A stretch of DNA of 64,000 nt from Rhodanobacteraceae bacterium (GCA_027019085.1 JALUXG010000049.1:1-64000); one strand, 5' to 3'; numbered from the stretch's first letter, positions 43,204 through 54,353 are shown. Made by a program: numbers and translations. The notes: generated by a model not told the origin, from the letters alone.

Positions 43204-46200
43204 ATGAATATCTCCGCACCCTTCATCCGTCGCCCCATCGGTACCTCGCTGCTGGCCGTGGGCCTGCTGATCGCCGGCATCGTGTGCTACCGCCTGCTGG
43301 CCATCAGCGCCCTGCCACAGGTCAATTTCCCGGCCATCTTTGTCGCTGCCAGCCAGCCCGGCGCGGACGCCTCGACGATGGCCGCAACCGTTACCGCACC
43401 GCTGGAACGCTACCTGGGCCAGGTACCGGGTGTGGAGCGCATGTTCTCGCGCAGTTCCGAAGGCAACATGTTCGTGGTGCTGGTGTTCGACACCGGCGTG
43501 AATCTCGACCATGCCGCACAGCAGGTGCAGGCGGCCATCAACGCCGCGCAGCCGGACCTGCCCTCGGGACTGAGCGCGCCACCGTTCTACCGCAAGGCCA
43601 ACCCCAACGACGACCCGGTGCTGCAGATCGCCCTGACCTCCGACAGCGAACCGTTGTCGGAGCTGTACAACCGCGCCAGCAACCTGCTCTCGCCGCGTAT
43701 CAGCCAGCTTTCCGGCGTGGCCAACGTGGACGTGTCGGGCAGTGCGCAGCCGGCGGTGCGGGTGGATGTGAACCTGCATGCCCTCAATGCCATGGGTCTG
43801 TCCTCCAACCAACTGCGCAATGCATTGACGGCGGCCAACGTCACCGCGCCGCTGGGTTTTCTCGACGACGGTCACACCACCATGGCGGTGACCGCCAACG
43901 ACCAGTTGCATGACGCCAGCGACTTCGCCCGGCTGATCATCGCCATGCGCAACGGCACCCCGATCCGGCTCAGGGACGTGGCGCATGTCTACCAGGGCGC
44001 CGCCGACGCCTACCAGGCGGCCTGGTTCAACGGCAAGCCGGCCATCGAACTGGACATCTTCAAGCGTGCCGACGCCAACATCATCGACACCGTCGACCGC
44101 ATCAAGGCCACCTTGCCCGAACTGCGCAGCCTGCTGCCGCCGGGAACCCACGTCACGCCGTATTTCGACGGTACCCCGACCATCCGCGATTCGGTGCGCG
44201 AGGTGCAGCTTACGCTGCTGATCAGCCTCGGCATGGTGGTTCTGACCATGGCGCTGTTCCTGCGCCGGCTGGCGCCTACCCTGATCGCCGCCACAGCCGT
44301 GCCGATGTCCCTGGCCGGCGCCTTCGTGGCGATGTATTTCATGCACTTCACGCTGGACAACCTGTCGCTGCTGGCGCTGGTGATCGCCATTGCCTTCGTG
44401 GTCGATGACGCCATCGTGATGATCGAGAACATCATCCGCCACGTCGATGCCGGCATGCCGCCGCGCGAGGCGGCCTTCGCCGGCGCGCGGGAAATCGGCT
44501 TCACCATCGTCTCGATCACGCTGTCGCTGGTCGCGGTGTTCATTCCGCTGATGTTCGCGCCCGGTTTCATCGGCCTGTTCTTCAGCGAGTTCACCGTGAC
44601 CCTGGTGGCGGCCATCCTGGTCTCGGCAGCGGTGTCGCTGACCCTGACGCCCTCGCTGTGTGCGGTGTTCCTGCGCCCCGAGCGCCAGCGCGGGCCCAAC
44701 CGTCTGGGGCGCCTGCTCGATCGCTTCCATGCCGGCATGCTGGCGATCTACCGCAAGCCGCTGCGCTGGGCCGTGGACCATCCGGGTCGCGTGGCGCTGT
44801 CACCGCTGATCCTGGTGTTCGTCACCGGGTTCCTGTTCACGAAAATCCATGCCGGCCTGTTCCCGCCGCAGGACACCGGCCTGGTCTGGGCGCGCGCCAC
44901 CGGCGGCGCGACGCTGTCGTTTGCCGACATGAAACAGCGCATGCAGCGCATCACCGACATGTTTCTGGCCGACCCGGCGGTCGAATACGTGGGTTCCAGT
45001 CTCGGTAGCGGACGGCGTGGCAGCAGCGCCTCGTTCAGCATCCAGCTCAAGCAGCTGGGCCAGGGCCGCAGGGACAGCACCCAGCAGGTCGTGGCGCGGC
45101 TCAGCGCCAAGGCCGAGCGCTTTCCCGGCCTCAACGTGCGCATGCGCGCCAAACAGGACCTGTGGAGCGGTGGCGGGCGCGGCGGGCAGGGCGCCGAGTA
45201 CAGCGTGGGCCTGAAGAGCAACAGCCTCAAGCAACTGCAGGAGTGGTTGCCGAAACTCGTCGCGCAGCTGCGCAAGAATCCGATGTTCACCGACGTCGGC
45301 TCGGATGTGGACGAATCGGGCCTGCGCCAGAACATCATCATCGACCGCGCCACCGCCAGCCGCCTGGGCATCACCCCGGCCGCGGTGGACGATGCCCTGT
45401 ACAACGCCTTCGGCCAGCGCCGGGTCTCGACCATCTACCAGGGCACCAACGAATACCAGGTCATCGTTACCGCGCTGCCCAGTGAATCGGCCACCCCGGC
45501 GGCGCTGAACCGGGTCTACGTGCACTCGAGCAGCGGCAAGATGGTGCCGATTTCCGCCTTCAGCCACCAGGTGCCGGGCCTGGAGCCGACCCAGATCACC
45601 CACCGGGACCAGTTCACCACCATGGACCTGAGCTTCAACCTCAAGCCCGGCGTGGGCATGGGCGCAGCCATGGCGGCCATCGGCAAGACCATCCGCGACA
45701 TGCGACTACCCGGCGGCATCCAGCTCAACCTCGGGGACAACTTCCGCCGTTTGCAGCAGGCCGCGTCCACCATGCCGATCCTGCTGCTGGGCGCGATCCT
45801 GGCGGTGTACATCGTGCTCGGCATGCTCTACGAGAGCCTGATCCACCCGGTCACCATCATGTCCACGCTGCCCTCGGCGGGCACCGGCGCGCTGGCCGCC
45901 CTGCTGCTGGCCAACATGGAGCTGTCGATCGTGGCGATGATGGCGCTTGTACTTCTGATCGGACTGGTGAAAAAGAACGCCATCATGATGATCGACTTCG
46001 CCCTGGTGGCGCAGCGCGAACGCGGCATGAGCCCGCGCGATGCCATCTTCGAGGCCTGCATCGTGCGCTTTCGCCCGATCATGATGACCACCATGGTGGC
46101 GATCCTCGCCGCCCTGCCGCTGGCCATCGGCATCGGCGCCGGCGCCGAACTGCGCCGGCCGCTGGGCGTGGCGGTCATCGGCGGCCTGCTCATCTCGCAG

Positions 46201-46350
46201 AGCCTGACCCTGCTCAGCACCCCGGCCATCTACCTGGTCTTCACCTGCCTGTCCGAACGCTGGAAAGCCCGCCGTGCGCGCCGCCGCACCCGCCGCCTCG
46301 AGCGTCGCCGGATGCGCGCCGCCCGCAAACATTCCCCCTCCCTGCCGTAG
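43204..46350 (+). CDS. mdtC: RND multidrug efflux permease MdtC
   Basis: 1048-aa paralogue of MdtB with FIRRPIGTSLLAVGLLIAG at the N-terminus and VVDDAIVMIENII in TM4, ending in a basic tail. Second permease of the MdtBC pump. No TolC-type outer-membrane gene or BaeSR regulator follows; the next feature is the CRISPR array. Confidence 0.94.
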   Translation: MNISAPFIRRPIGTSLLAVGLLIAGIVCYRLLAISALPQVNFPAIFVAASQPGADASTMAATVTAPLERYLGQVPGVERMFSRSSEGNMFVVLVFDTGVNLDHAAQQVQAAINAAQPDLPSGLSAPPFYRKANPNDDPVLQIALTSDSEPLSELYNRASNLLSPRISQLSGVANVDVSGSAQPAVRVDVNLHALNAMGLSSNQLRNALTAANVTAPLGFLDDGHTTMAVTANDQLHDASDFARLIIAMRNGTPIRLRDVAHVYQGAADAYQAAWFNGKPAIELDIFKRADANIIDTVDRIKATLPELRSLLPPGTHVTPYFDGTPTIRDSVREVQLTLLISLGMVVLTMALFLRRLAPTLIAATAVPMSLAGAFVAMYFMHFTLDNLSLLALVIAIAFVVDDAIVMIENIIRHVDAGMPPREAAFAGAREIGFTIVSITLSLVAVFIPLMFAPGFIGLFFSEFTVTLVAAILVSAAVSLTLTPSLCAVFLRPERQRGPNRLGRLLDRFHAGMLAIYRKPLRWAVDHPGRVALSPLILVFVTGFLFTKIHAGLFPPQDTGLVWARATGGATLSFADMKQRMQRITDMFLADPAVEYVGSSLGSGRRGSSASFSIQLKQLGQGRRDSTQQVVARLSAKAERFPGLNVRMRAKQDLWSGGGRGGQGAEYSVGLKSNSLKQLQEWLPKLVAQLRKNPMFTDVGSDVDESGLRQNIIIDRATASRLGITPAAVDDALYNAFGQRRVSTIYQGTNEYQVIVTALPSESATPAALNRVYVHSSSGKMVPISAFSHQVPGLEPTQITHRDQFTTMDLSFNLKPGVGMGAAMAAIGKTIRDMRLPGGIQLNLGDNFRRLQQAASTMPILLLGAILAVYIVLGMLYESLIHPVTIMSTLPSAGTGALAALLLANMELSIVAMMALVLLIGLVKKNAIMMIDFALVAQRERGMSPRDAIFEACIVRFRPIMMTTMVAILAALPLAIGIGAGAELRRPLGVAVIGGLLISQSLTLLSTPAIYLVFTCLSERWKARRARRRTRRLERRRMRAARKHSPSLP

Positions 46351-46513
46351 CAATCGCACACATCCATCCGCTGCCCCCACCCCGCAGTCACAACGTATCT
46401 CTGGTCGCGCCTCCCGGCGCTCGTGCGGCGCATTTCCCGTAGGTGCGGCGGCAGCCACGCCTCACCGACCCCGCGGGAGGCCTGGATGTGTCGGCCCGCT
46501 GCGGTGAGGGGGC

Positions 46514-46545
46514 CTATTACAAAATCAGGGACTGTTTTGTAATAG
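46514..46545. repeat. Perfect 11-bp dyad at the leader-distal side of the CRISPR array
   Basis: CTATTACAAAA and TTTTGTAATAG flank a 10-base loop in otherwise GC-rich sequence. It lies about 57 bases beyond the last repeat (in transcription direction) and could end the pre-crRNA or be a protein site. Confidence 0.5.
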
Positions 46546-46601
46546 CAATCGATCCCCGCGTGTGTGGGGGGCGAAGAGCTGCTGACGAACGCCGCTACAA
46601 G

Positions 46602-49600
46602 GCTTCAATGAGGCCGGGGCAAAATGCCCCGGATAACACGCTCGCCGCGTCTGCTCACGAGGCTGTAGATGGCATCGCTTCAATGAGGCCGGGGCAAAAT
46701 GCCCCGGATAACGCCAGCGTCGGCATCGACACCCGAAGCCACGCGCGGCTTCAATGAGGCCGGGGCAAAATGCCCCGGATAACAACGCATCGCTCAAGAC
46801 GCTGTGCTGGAAGATCGGCGGCTTCAATGAGGCCGGGGCAAAATGCCCCGGATAACCACGGCTGCGCCGCCTGGATGACGAGGTAGCTGGGGGCTTCAAT
46901 GAGGCCGGGGCAAAATGCCCCGGATAACATCTAGGAATATCATGCACTTGCGGCATTTTCCTCTGCTTCAATGAGGCCGGGGCAAAATGCCCCGGATAAC
47001 ACCCAAGCCGCACGCGAGCACGCGCGCGCCAAGCAGGCTTCAATGAGGCCGGGGCAAAATGCCCCGGATAACGAAACCCCCCGTTTTCGTAATCGACGAA
47101 AACGACAGCTTCAATGAGGCCGGGGCAAAATGCCCCGGATAACGCTAACGCGGTCAAAAAGAAAGTAAAGAAAGTTAATGCTTCAATGAGGCCGGGGCAA
47201 AATGCCCCGGATAACAAGCTGACAAGCAGTCGAAGAAATAAGCTGGCAAATCGCTTCAATGAGGCCGGGGCAAAATGCCCCGGATAACGCCGGATTTGAG
47301 TCAGGCGCGTACAGCACATCGACAGGGCTTCAATGAGGCCGGGGCAAAATGCCCCGGATAACCCACGGTACAGGCGGTTGCTCGAATCAACGTACCCAGC
47401 TTCAATGAGGCCGGGGCAAAATGCCCCGGATAACGGCCAGTCCGCATCAAGATGGAGCTTTTCCCTGCGGAGCTTCAATGAGGCCGGGGCAAAATGCCCC
47501 GGATAACTGCCCCCGTGCCAACGAGCGCCCTTGCTCCTCCAAGGCTTCAATGAGGCCGGGGCAAAATGCCCCGGATAACAGGTAGGCAAGCGATGGCAAG
47601 CGATGGCAAGCAGTCAGCTTCAATGAGGCCGGGGCAAAATGCCCCGGATAACCACCGTACAGGGCGGCGCGCCTTTCAGCAATCGCCGCCGGCTTCAATG
47701 AGGCCGGGGCAAAATGCCCCGGATAACGTTTAGGCACCCCGACCGCGAACAGCGCAATCGGACTGCTTCAATGAGGCCGGGGCAAAATGCCCCGGATAAC
47801 CGACCTCAAGGGACTGGAGCATAGCTCGCCCGACGGCGCTTCAATGAGGCCGGGGCAAAATGCCCCGGATAACGGCGCTGATGATCTGGGGCTCGACGCG
47901 GAAGACGAGCTTCAATGAGGCCGGGGCAAAATGCCCCGGATAACACTTGAGTTGCTGTTGTCCGAAATCGAATCTAAGAGGCTTCAATGAGGCCGGGGCA
48001 AAATGCCCCGGATAACCCGACATGCTAATCAAAGGGTCGTACGGAATCGTGGCTTCAATGAGGCCGGGGCAAAATGCCCCGGATAACCTCCTCGTGCCAC
48101 GGGGACGCGTCTGGAGCGAATGCGCTTCAATGAGGCCGGGGCAAAATGCCCCGGATAACCTGAATAAACCTTGCCCAGTCTGCATTGCTCTGTGGTGCTT
48201 CAATGAGGCCGGGGCAAAATGCCCCGGATAACTTCCACTCGCTGCGCGTCTTGCGGACGACGTGGCCGACGCTTCAATGAGGCCGGGGCAAAATGCCCCG
48301 GATAACAAAGACCAACTCGGCGCGGGAGCAAAGCGTGCGCAGGCTTCAATGAGGCCGGGGCAAAATGCCCCGGATAACACGAACTGCCAAGCATTGGCGA
48401 GCGCGGGAATGCGGCGCTTCAATGAGGCCGGGGCAAAATGCCCCGGATAACTGGATCGCCTTCAAAACGAGTTGCGAAAAGCGCTCGTGCTTCAATGAGG
48501 CCGGGGCAAAATGCCCCGGATAACGCACTCATGGAGAGCGAAAGTCCGAAGCCAACAGCTGGCTTCAATGAGGCCGGGGCAAAATGCCCCGGATAACACA
48601 CACTACGGTTCACGCTAGACAAAAAAGGCAAGGCTTCAATGAGGCCGGGGCAAAATGCCCCGGATAACTGCGATCGGCCTGAGTCTTGGCCGGGTACGTA
48701 TCCAGGCTTCAATGAGGCCGGGGCAAAATGCCCCGGATAACTTCGAGCGCCTTGTGCTCATCTACTCCGGCTCGGTTGGCTTCAATGAGGCCGGGGCAAA
48801 ATGCCCCGGATAACGTAATCGATCGCGTGCCATTCCCGTCCCACGCGCTGCATGCTTCAATGAGGCCGGGGCAAAATGCCCCGGATAACGCGAACGATGC
48901 GGTGTACGCTCGGGCCAAAGCAGCCGCTTCAATGAGGCCGGGGCAAAATGCCCCGGATAACGCAGCACTCAGCAGTGCGTCATGCGACAATCTCTCGTGC
49001 TTCAATGAGGCCGGGGCAAAATGCCCCGGATAACGGTCTGGGACTTTGGCGGGTGTTTTGTCGCTCATGGCGCTTCAATGAGGCCGGGGCAAAATGCCCC
49101 GGATAACCAGCCCCTGGCAAGATCGTCGAGAACGAGCCGATTGAGGCTTCAATGAGGCCGGGGCAAAATGCCCCGGATAACTTCCGAGGAACCTTTCTTT
49201 TGCGGTTTGCTATCGGTAGCTTCAATGAGGCCGGGGCAAAATGCCCCGGATAACTGCGATGCTATTACTTATTCAATGAAAGTTTAATCGCTTCAATGAG
49301 GCCGGGGCAAAATGCCCCGGATAACCATATCATTTATATCTTTCTCTTTAATCTTTTCCGGGCTTCAATGAGGCCGGGGCAAAATGCCCCGGATAACTGA
49401 GCTGAGGGCGTTGAAGAAAGAGTCGATTGAATCGTGCTTCAATGAGGCCGGGGCAAAATGCCCCGGATAACAGCTGGCCTATGTAGCGGCCCGCATAGGT
49501 GTATCCGCTTCAATGAGGCCGGGGCAAAATGCCCCGGATAACTTCGCTTGGGAATGGGAATCAGACCAGATTGGCGGGCTTCAATGAGGCCGGGGCAAAA

Positions 49601-52080
49601 TGCCCCGGATAACCACCGGAACGCAGACAGGCGCAGTGCTGACAACCAGCTTCAATGAGGCCGGGGCAAAATGCCCCGGATAACATCCGGTGGACTGACA
49701 GATGATATCCGCGGTATGGCTGCTTCAATGAGGCCGGGGCAAAATGCCCCGGATAACGTTGCGTGGTATCGACGTAGGCACCGGACTCCTTGTCGCTTCA
49801 ATGAGGCCGGGGCAAAATGCCCCGGATAACACGACAGATCCATGCGCTGGGTCGAGGGGGAGGAATGCTTCAATGAGGCCGGGGCAAAATGCCCCGGATA
49901 ACGGACTCCAGCGGCTACCTTGTCGCCAACCGCCATGACCTGCTTCAATGAGGCCGGGGCAAAATGCCCCGGATAACAGAACTACGCGCAGCAGGCGGCA
50001 TCGGGGCAATACCTGCTTCAATGAGGCCGGGGCAAAATGCCCCGGATAACTCGTCCATGTGCGCGATCAGCACCACGTCCTTGCCGCTTCAATGAGGCCG
50101 GGGCAAAATGCCCCGGATAACGATATGAAACCGGGTGACGAACGGGAGCTATCATTATGCTTCAATGAGGCCGGGGCAAAATGCCCCGGATAACTCGCGT
50201 TGGGCCGGATTTGCTGAATCTGCGATAGCGCTTCAATGAGGCCGGGGCAAAATGCCCCGGATAACCCAAGGGATATCCATAGATGAACGGAACATAAACG
50301 CCCGCTTCAATGAGGCCGGGGCAAAATGCCCCGGATAACAGTGTGATGGGTCTAAAGGTCAAGCTGAAAGTCGATGGCGCTTCAATGAGGCCGGGGCAAA
50401 ATGCCCCGGATAACGGACCCAAAATGCGCCGGCTGCCAGTGCTACGAGCACGCTTCAATGAGGCCGGGGCAAAATGCCCCGGATAACTTGGACCATATTC
50501 CCGACGCCGGGAAATAGGTATGACGCTTCAATGAGGCCGGGGCAAAATGCCCCGGATAACGCGGTTTCTCCGTGGCGCTGAGTATGCCGTCATCGGGCTT
50601 CAATGAGGCCGGGGCAAAATGCCCCGGATAACGAACCGGACCAGTCCATGACAGAGGAACAGACATGAGGCTTCAATGAGGCCGGGGCAAAATGCCCCGG
50701 ATAACACGAATAGTCTGCCCTCCACGTCGATCTCGCGCCGGGCTTCAATGAGGCCGGGGCAAAATGCCCCGGATAACGGGGAGAAATGAACCCCATCACA
50801 GCCCAAATGAAGGCGCTTCAATGAGGCCGGGGCAAAATGCCCCGGATAACCGCGGCTGGTGCGATGCGGGTATCAGGACATGGTGCGAGCTTCAATGAGG
50901 CCGGGGCAAAATGCCCCGGATAACAGGATCTCACCGGACCGCATACCCGTCTCCAGAGCGCTTCAATGAGGCCGGGGCAAAATGCCCCGGATAACAGTGG
51001 ATGTTCGCGAACCTGGTCGATTACGCCAAGCTGCTTCAATGAGGCCGGGGCAAAATGCCCCGGATAACGGCTGCGGGCAGCCAAACACCTGGCCGCTCAC
51101 GCATGCTTCAATGAGGCCGGGGCAAAATGCCCCGGATAACACAATGCCTACTCGGTGAACAATGCGCGGCTTGGCGTGCTTCAATGAGGCCGGGGCAAAA
51201 TGCCCCGGATAACGAAATACAACGAAAGAAGCTTGAGCAGGGAAGCGCGGCTTCAATGAGGCCGGGGCAAAATGCCCCGGATAACCATATCCTTGCACGA
51301 AATGCAAGCCTACTTGCAAAAGCTTCAATGAGGCCGGGGCAAAATGCCCCGGATAACGCGCTAGAGTGCAAGGCCAAGCTCGACGCCATCCGGCTTCAAT
51401 GAGGCCGGGGCAAAATGCCCCGGATAACCTACCTTCGGCGCTTTGCTGGTCTCTTCGGCGGGCGCTTCAATGAGGCCGGGGCAAAATGCCCCGGATAACC
51501 ACCTACCAGGGCACCAACGATGACCAGCTACCCCAAGCTTCAATGAGGCCGGGGCAAAATGCCCCGGATAACAAAAAATATGTTGGACGAAAAAGAAATT
51601 AAAGAATTAGCTTCAATGAGGCCGGGGCAAAATGCCCCGGATAACTGAATGTTAGTTGTTGCTCCAGTGTTTGCTACAGCGTTGCTTCAATGAGGCCGGG
51701 GCAAAATGCCCCGGATAACTGCCTTAGCAACAGCGTTGCAATCACGTTCAATCTGGCTTCAATGAGGCCGGGGCAAAATGCCCCGGATAACTATGTACTG
51801 GTTGGGGTAAAAACGAAGATGAAGAAGCTTCAATGAGGCCGGGGCAAAATGCCCCGGATAACCTGTTTACGGGACATCACAAGTTACCTCCGTCGCAAGC
51901 TTCAATGAGGCCGGGGCAAAATGCCCCGGATAACTCTTGCAACCAGTATCAAGGTTCCGTATCAAACACTAGGCTTCAATGAGGCCGGGGCAAAATGCCC
52001 CGGATAACTCCGTCCCCATCAATATTTAGAGTTGGGGCAATAGTGCTTCAATGAGGCCGGGGCAAAATGCCCCGGATAAC
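46602..52080 (-). CRISPR. CRISPR array, 76 repeats of 36 bp, type I-G
   Basis: By hand count there are 76 repeats and 75 spacers of 35-39 bases (mean period 72.6). As printed the repeat runs from GCTTCAATGAGG to CCCCGGATAAC. I read it as transcribed from the minus strand because the reverse complement ends in ATTGAAGC, the usual 3' repeat end that yields the crRNA 5' handle, and because the cas genes and a promoter lie on that side. The repeat holds a stable stem (CCGGGGCA/TGCCCCGG, three-base loop). I saw no variant repeat, including both ends. Most ORFs the track lists here are repeat translations and not genes. Confidence 0.98.
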
Positions 52081-52081
52081 A

Positions 52082-52097
52082 GACCCTGTGCAGGGTC
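52082..52097. promoter_or_regulatory. Palindrome at the leader-repeat junction
   Basis: GACCCTG-TG-CAGGGTC is a perfect 7-bp inverted repeat starting two bases from the first repeat. It may be a leader-anchoring site used by Cas1-Cas2 during integration. Confidence 0.45.
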
Positions 52098-52184
52098 CTG
52101 TTTGGCAAGAAAATTTCTGACTAGTTTGCGAGACCTTGCCTGATCACGCGTGCTGCACGCAAGGGCGGTGCGCAGAATGCGCTG

Positions 52185-52213
52185 TGTATGATGCATAAGT
52201 ATCTGATTGTCAA
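52185..52213 (-). promoter_or_regulatory. Candidate pre-crRNA promoter in the leader
   Basis: Minus strand: perfect TTGACA (52213-52208), 17-base spacer, CATACA (52190-52185). Transcription would start about 100 bases before the first repeat. The leader (52081-52318) otherwise has no gene. Confidence 0.55.
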
Positions 52214-52318
52214 AGATCTGGCACCACGCGAGCGCTGACCGGGCTTTACCGAAGCATCGCAGGTCTCGCGTCTGCATGGCGATGCATGGCTGGCCTGAAA
52301 CATGATACCTGGCAGTCA

Positions 52319-52609
52319 TTACACAATAATGGGTTCACGAGCCACGGGCTCGAACTTTTCGCCCAGGCTGACTACGCGGGGCTTGACCTTGTCGGCCTGC
52401 CCAAGATCGATGACCAGCAATGCATCGACCCGTCGGTTCAGAATCTCGTCCAGCATCTGTATCAGTTCGGCATGTCGTCGACGGCTGAGCCGGCACTGGA
52501 AGACGGAAAGCTGCAGCCACTCGCCGTAGCCTTTCATCAACTTGAACGCGCGGCGCCAGCGTTTGGGTTCACGGATGTCGTAGGTCACCAGATACAGATG
52601 TTCGTTCAT
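52319..52609 (-). CDS. cas2: CRISPR-associated endoribonuclease/integration subunit Cas2
   Basis: 96-aa Cas2. YLVTYDIREPKRWRRAFKLM carries the conserved beta1 Asp, followed by QLSVFQCRLS, typical of the family. With Cas1 it forms the integrase that inserts new spacers. Start at 52609; the longer ORF-track start lies in the preceding gene. It is 25 bases after cas4-cas1 and is the gene nearest the leader. Confidence 0.96.
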   Translation of the reverse strand: MNEHLYLVTYDIREPKRWRRAFKLMKGYGEWLQLSVFQCRLSRRRHAELIQMLDEILNRRVDALLVIDLGQADKVKPRVVSLGEKFEPVAREPIIV

Positions 52610-52634
52610 GAGGGTCTCGCGGCTTGCGACGCGC

Positions 52635-54353
52635 TCAGCGCGTGGTGAAATGGGGGAATTCGTCCAGTTCGCCCAGCAGAAAGCGTCCCAGCAGTCGGGC
52701 TTGCAGTTCAAGCAGACGCCGATAGCTCAGCCGGTATCCAAACAGGGGGTGAGTGACTTCCTGGCTGAGGCGCCGCTCGAAAGCCGCAATGAAGCGCTTA
52801 CGGCCGCTACCGGTCAGGTTGACGCTGCCCGCGGCACTGACGAAATCGCTTGGATGCACTTCACCATTGTTGATGACCTGCATCACTACCGAGTCGGCGA
52901 GCAACGGACGGAAGGGTTCCATCATGTCCAGTGCCAGGGCCGGTCGGCCGTAGCGGGGCTGGTGGTAGAAACCACGGAACGGATCAAAGCCGACGGCCTG
53001 CAGGGTGACGCTCCAGGTGCGCGCAAGCATGGTGTAGGCAAACGACAGCATGGCGTTGACCGGGTCGGTGGGGGGACGCCGGTTGCGTTGACTGAAATCG
53101 AAAGCGAGCAAGCCTTCGTCTTCGGGCGTTGCCGATTTGAGCGCATGGCGGAAGTTGCCGAAGTACTGCGCAGCCGCATGGCCCTCGATGCCGAGCAGGA
53201 TTTCCAGGTTTTCCGCATGCTCGGCCTGCGTGCGGATGCGCTTGAGATCCTGCATCAGCCGCTGGGGCTTTTCATCCGGCTTCCAGTTGCGGCGCAACTG
53301 GGTGCGGCTGTTGGCGATCTTGGCAGCGACCAGCCCGCGCGCAATGCGCAAACATGTCGCGTCATGGAAACTGGCCCGGTATTGCGCGGTGCGCAACTCG
53401 ACGTTCTTGTGTCCGTTGCCGATGCTGTGGCCGAAGAAAAATCCACCGTAGCTGTGCCAGGTGACGGGGATGCCGCGTTGCATCAGTTCGTGCAGGCATG
53501 GCGTGGTGATGTAGACGTTGCCCATGACCACCACCTGCGAGACTTCGATCAGCCGTGCCGTCGCGAGTACCTCATCGTTCTTGCTGACTTCCAGCACTTC
53601 GCCTTTCTTGGACAGCTTGGCGTTGTACTGCTGGATGTACAGCGGCAGTGCTTCGTCATGCGGAACCGCCAGAGGCCGCGGAGAAAGTTCATTCTGGTGC
53701 AGGTACTGCACTTCGTCGGGAAGGCAGATCGTGACCAGAGAACAACGGGGGCATTTGGGGCTGTCGACCAGCGGCTCCGGAATCCGTCCTCCCGCGGCCA
53801 TGGCGCGAAGTTCGGCGATGGCATTGCGGGTCAGTCCGAGCAGTTCATCGTCGAAGGGTACGCTCACACGCTCCTTGCTGGCCACGTAGTATATGGCGCC
53901 TTCCTCGCACGTGTACCCGTGCTCGCGCAGCAACAGCCCCTGTGCGCACAGCTGGACTCGTTCCGGGTCGTACACGCCGCGCGCGATGTGCGGACGCTTG
54001 CCGCGCTTGTAATCCACGGGTGTGACGGTACCGCCTTCGCCTTCGATCAGGTCGAGTCTGGCGATCAGGCCAAGCCGGTTGGAGGAGAGCGTGACGGAGC
54101 GGGCATGAATCTCGGTACGATCCTTTTCGGCCTGATCCGCATCCGGCAGGTCGCCGGAAGGCTTGTCCACGCGCTTGTGACGGTGCCGTCCTTCGACGGT
54201 GTCGGCCGAATCGGCCCATTCGCCCTGCACCCATTCCAGATAGGCAAGGCGGGGGCAATACACATGCTCGTTGAGCATGCGCACAGGAATCGGCGGCTGG
54301 TCACCGCTGAGGTCTGGGAAAGGAAGCTCCAGGTCCCCCTGTTTCGGCTCCAT
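52635..54353 (-). CDS. cas4-cas1: Cas4-Cas1 fusion protein
   Basis: 572-aa fusion typical of type I-G (former I-U) systems. The N-terminal Cas4 part (about 1-220) has Cys33 and the C-terminal cluster Cys201, Cys204, Cys210 (KCPRCSLVTIC) for an iron-sulphur cluster, plus the nuclease motif PVDYKRGK. The Cas1 part (about 230-572) has Glu390 (GIEGHAAAQYF), His464 (FYHQPRYGRPALALD) and Glu479 for metal binding. It selects PAM-containing prespacers and integrates them with Cas2. Confidence 0.96.
   Translation of the reverse strand: MEPKQGDLELPFPDLSGDQPPIPVRMLNEHVYCPRLAYLEWVQGEWADSADTVEGRHRHKRVDKPSGDLPDADQAEKDRTEIHARSVTLSSNRLGLIARLDLIEGEGGTVTPVDYKRGKRPHIARGVYDPERVQLCAQGLLLREHGYTCEEGAIYYVASKERVSVPFDDELLGLTRNAIAELRAMAAGGRIPEPLVDSPKCPRCSLVTICLPDEVQYLHQNELSPRPLAVPHDEALPLYIQQYNAKLSKKGEVLEVSKNDEVLATARLIEVSQVVVMGNVYITTPCLHELMQRGIPVTWHSYGGFFFGHSIGNGHKNVELRTAQYRASFHDATCLRIARGLVAAKIANSRTQLRRNWKPDEKPQRLMQDLKRIRTQAEHAENLEILLGIEGHAAAQYFGNFRHALKSATPEDEGLLAFDFSQRNRRPPTDPVNAMLSFAYTMLARTWSVTLQAVGFDPFRGFYHQPRYGRPALALDMMEPFRPLLADSVVMQVINNGEVHPSDFVSAAGSVNLTGSGRKRFIAAFERRLSQEVTHPLFGYRLSYRRLLELQARLLGRFLLGELDEFPHFTTR

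Noticed and set aside
39967-44781. 1604-aa minus-strand ORF
   Set aside because: Antisense shadow of mdtB and mdtC; His/Gln/Arg-rich composition and no domain. High GC produces long open antisense frames.
46443-46757. 104-aa plus-strand ORF before and into the array
   Set aside because: Half of it is CRISPR repeat translation, and the rest covers the dyad.
46525-51543. Many ORFs in the CRISPR region with repeated peptides such as YPGHFAPASLK, LSGAFCPGLIEA and MRPGQNAPDN
   Set aside because: They are translations of the 36-bp repeat in different frames, with no ribosome sites.
52286-52648. 120-aa plus-strand ORF across the leader and cas2
   Set aside because: Antisense to cas2 with no ribosome site.
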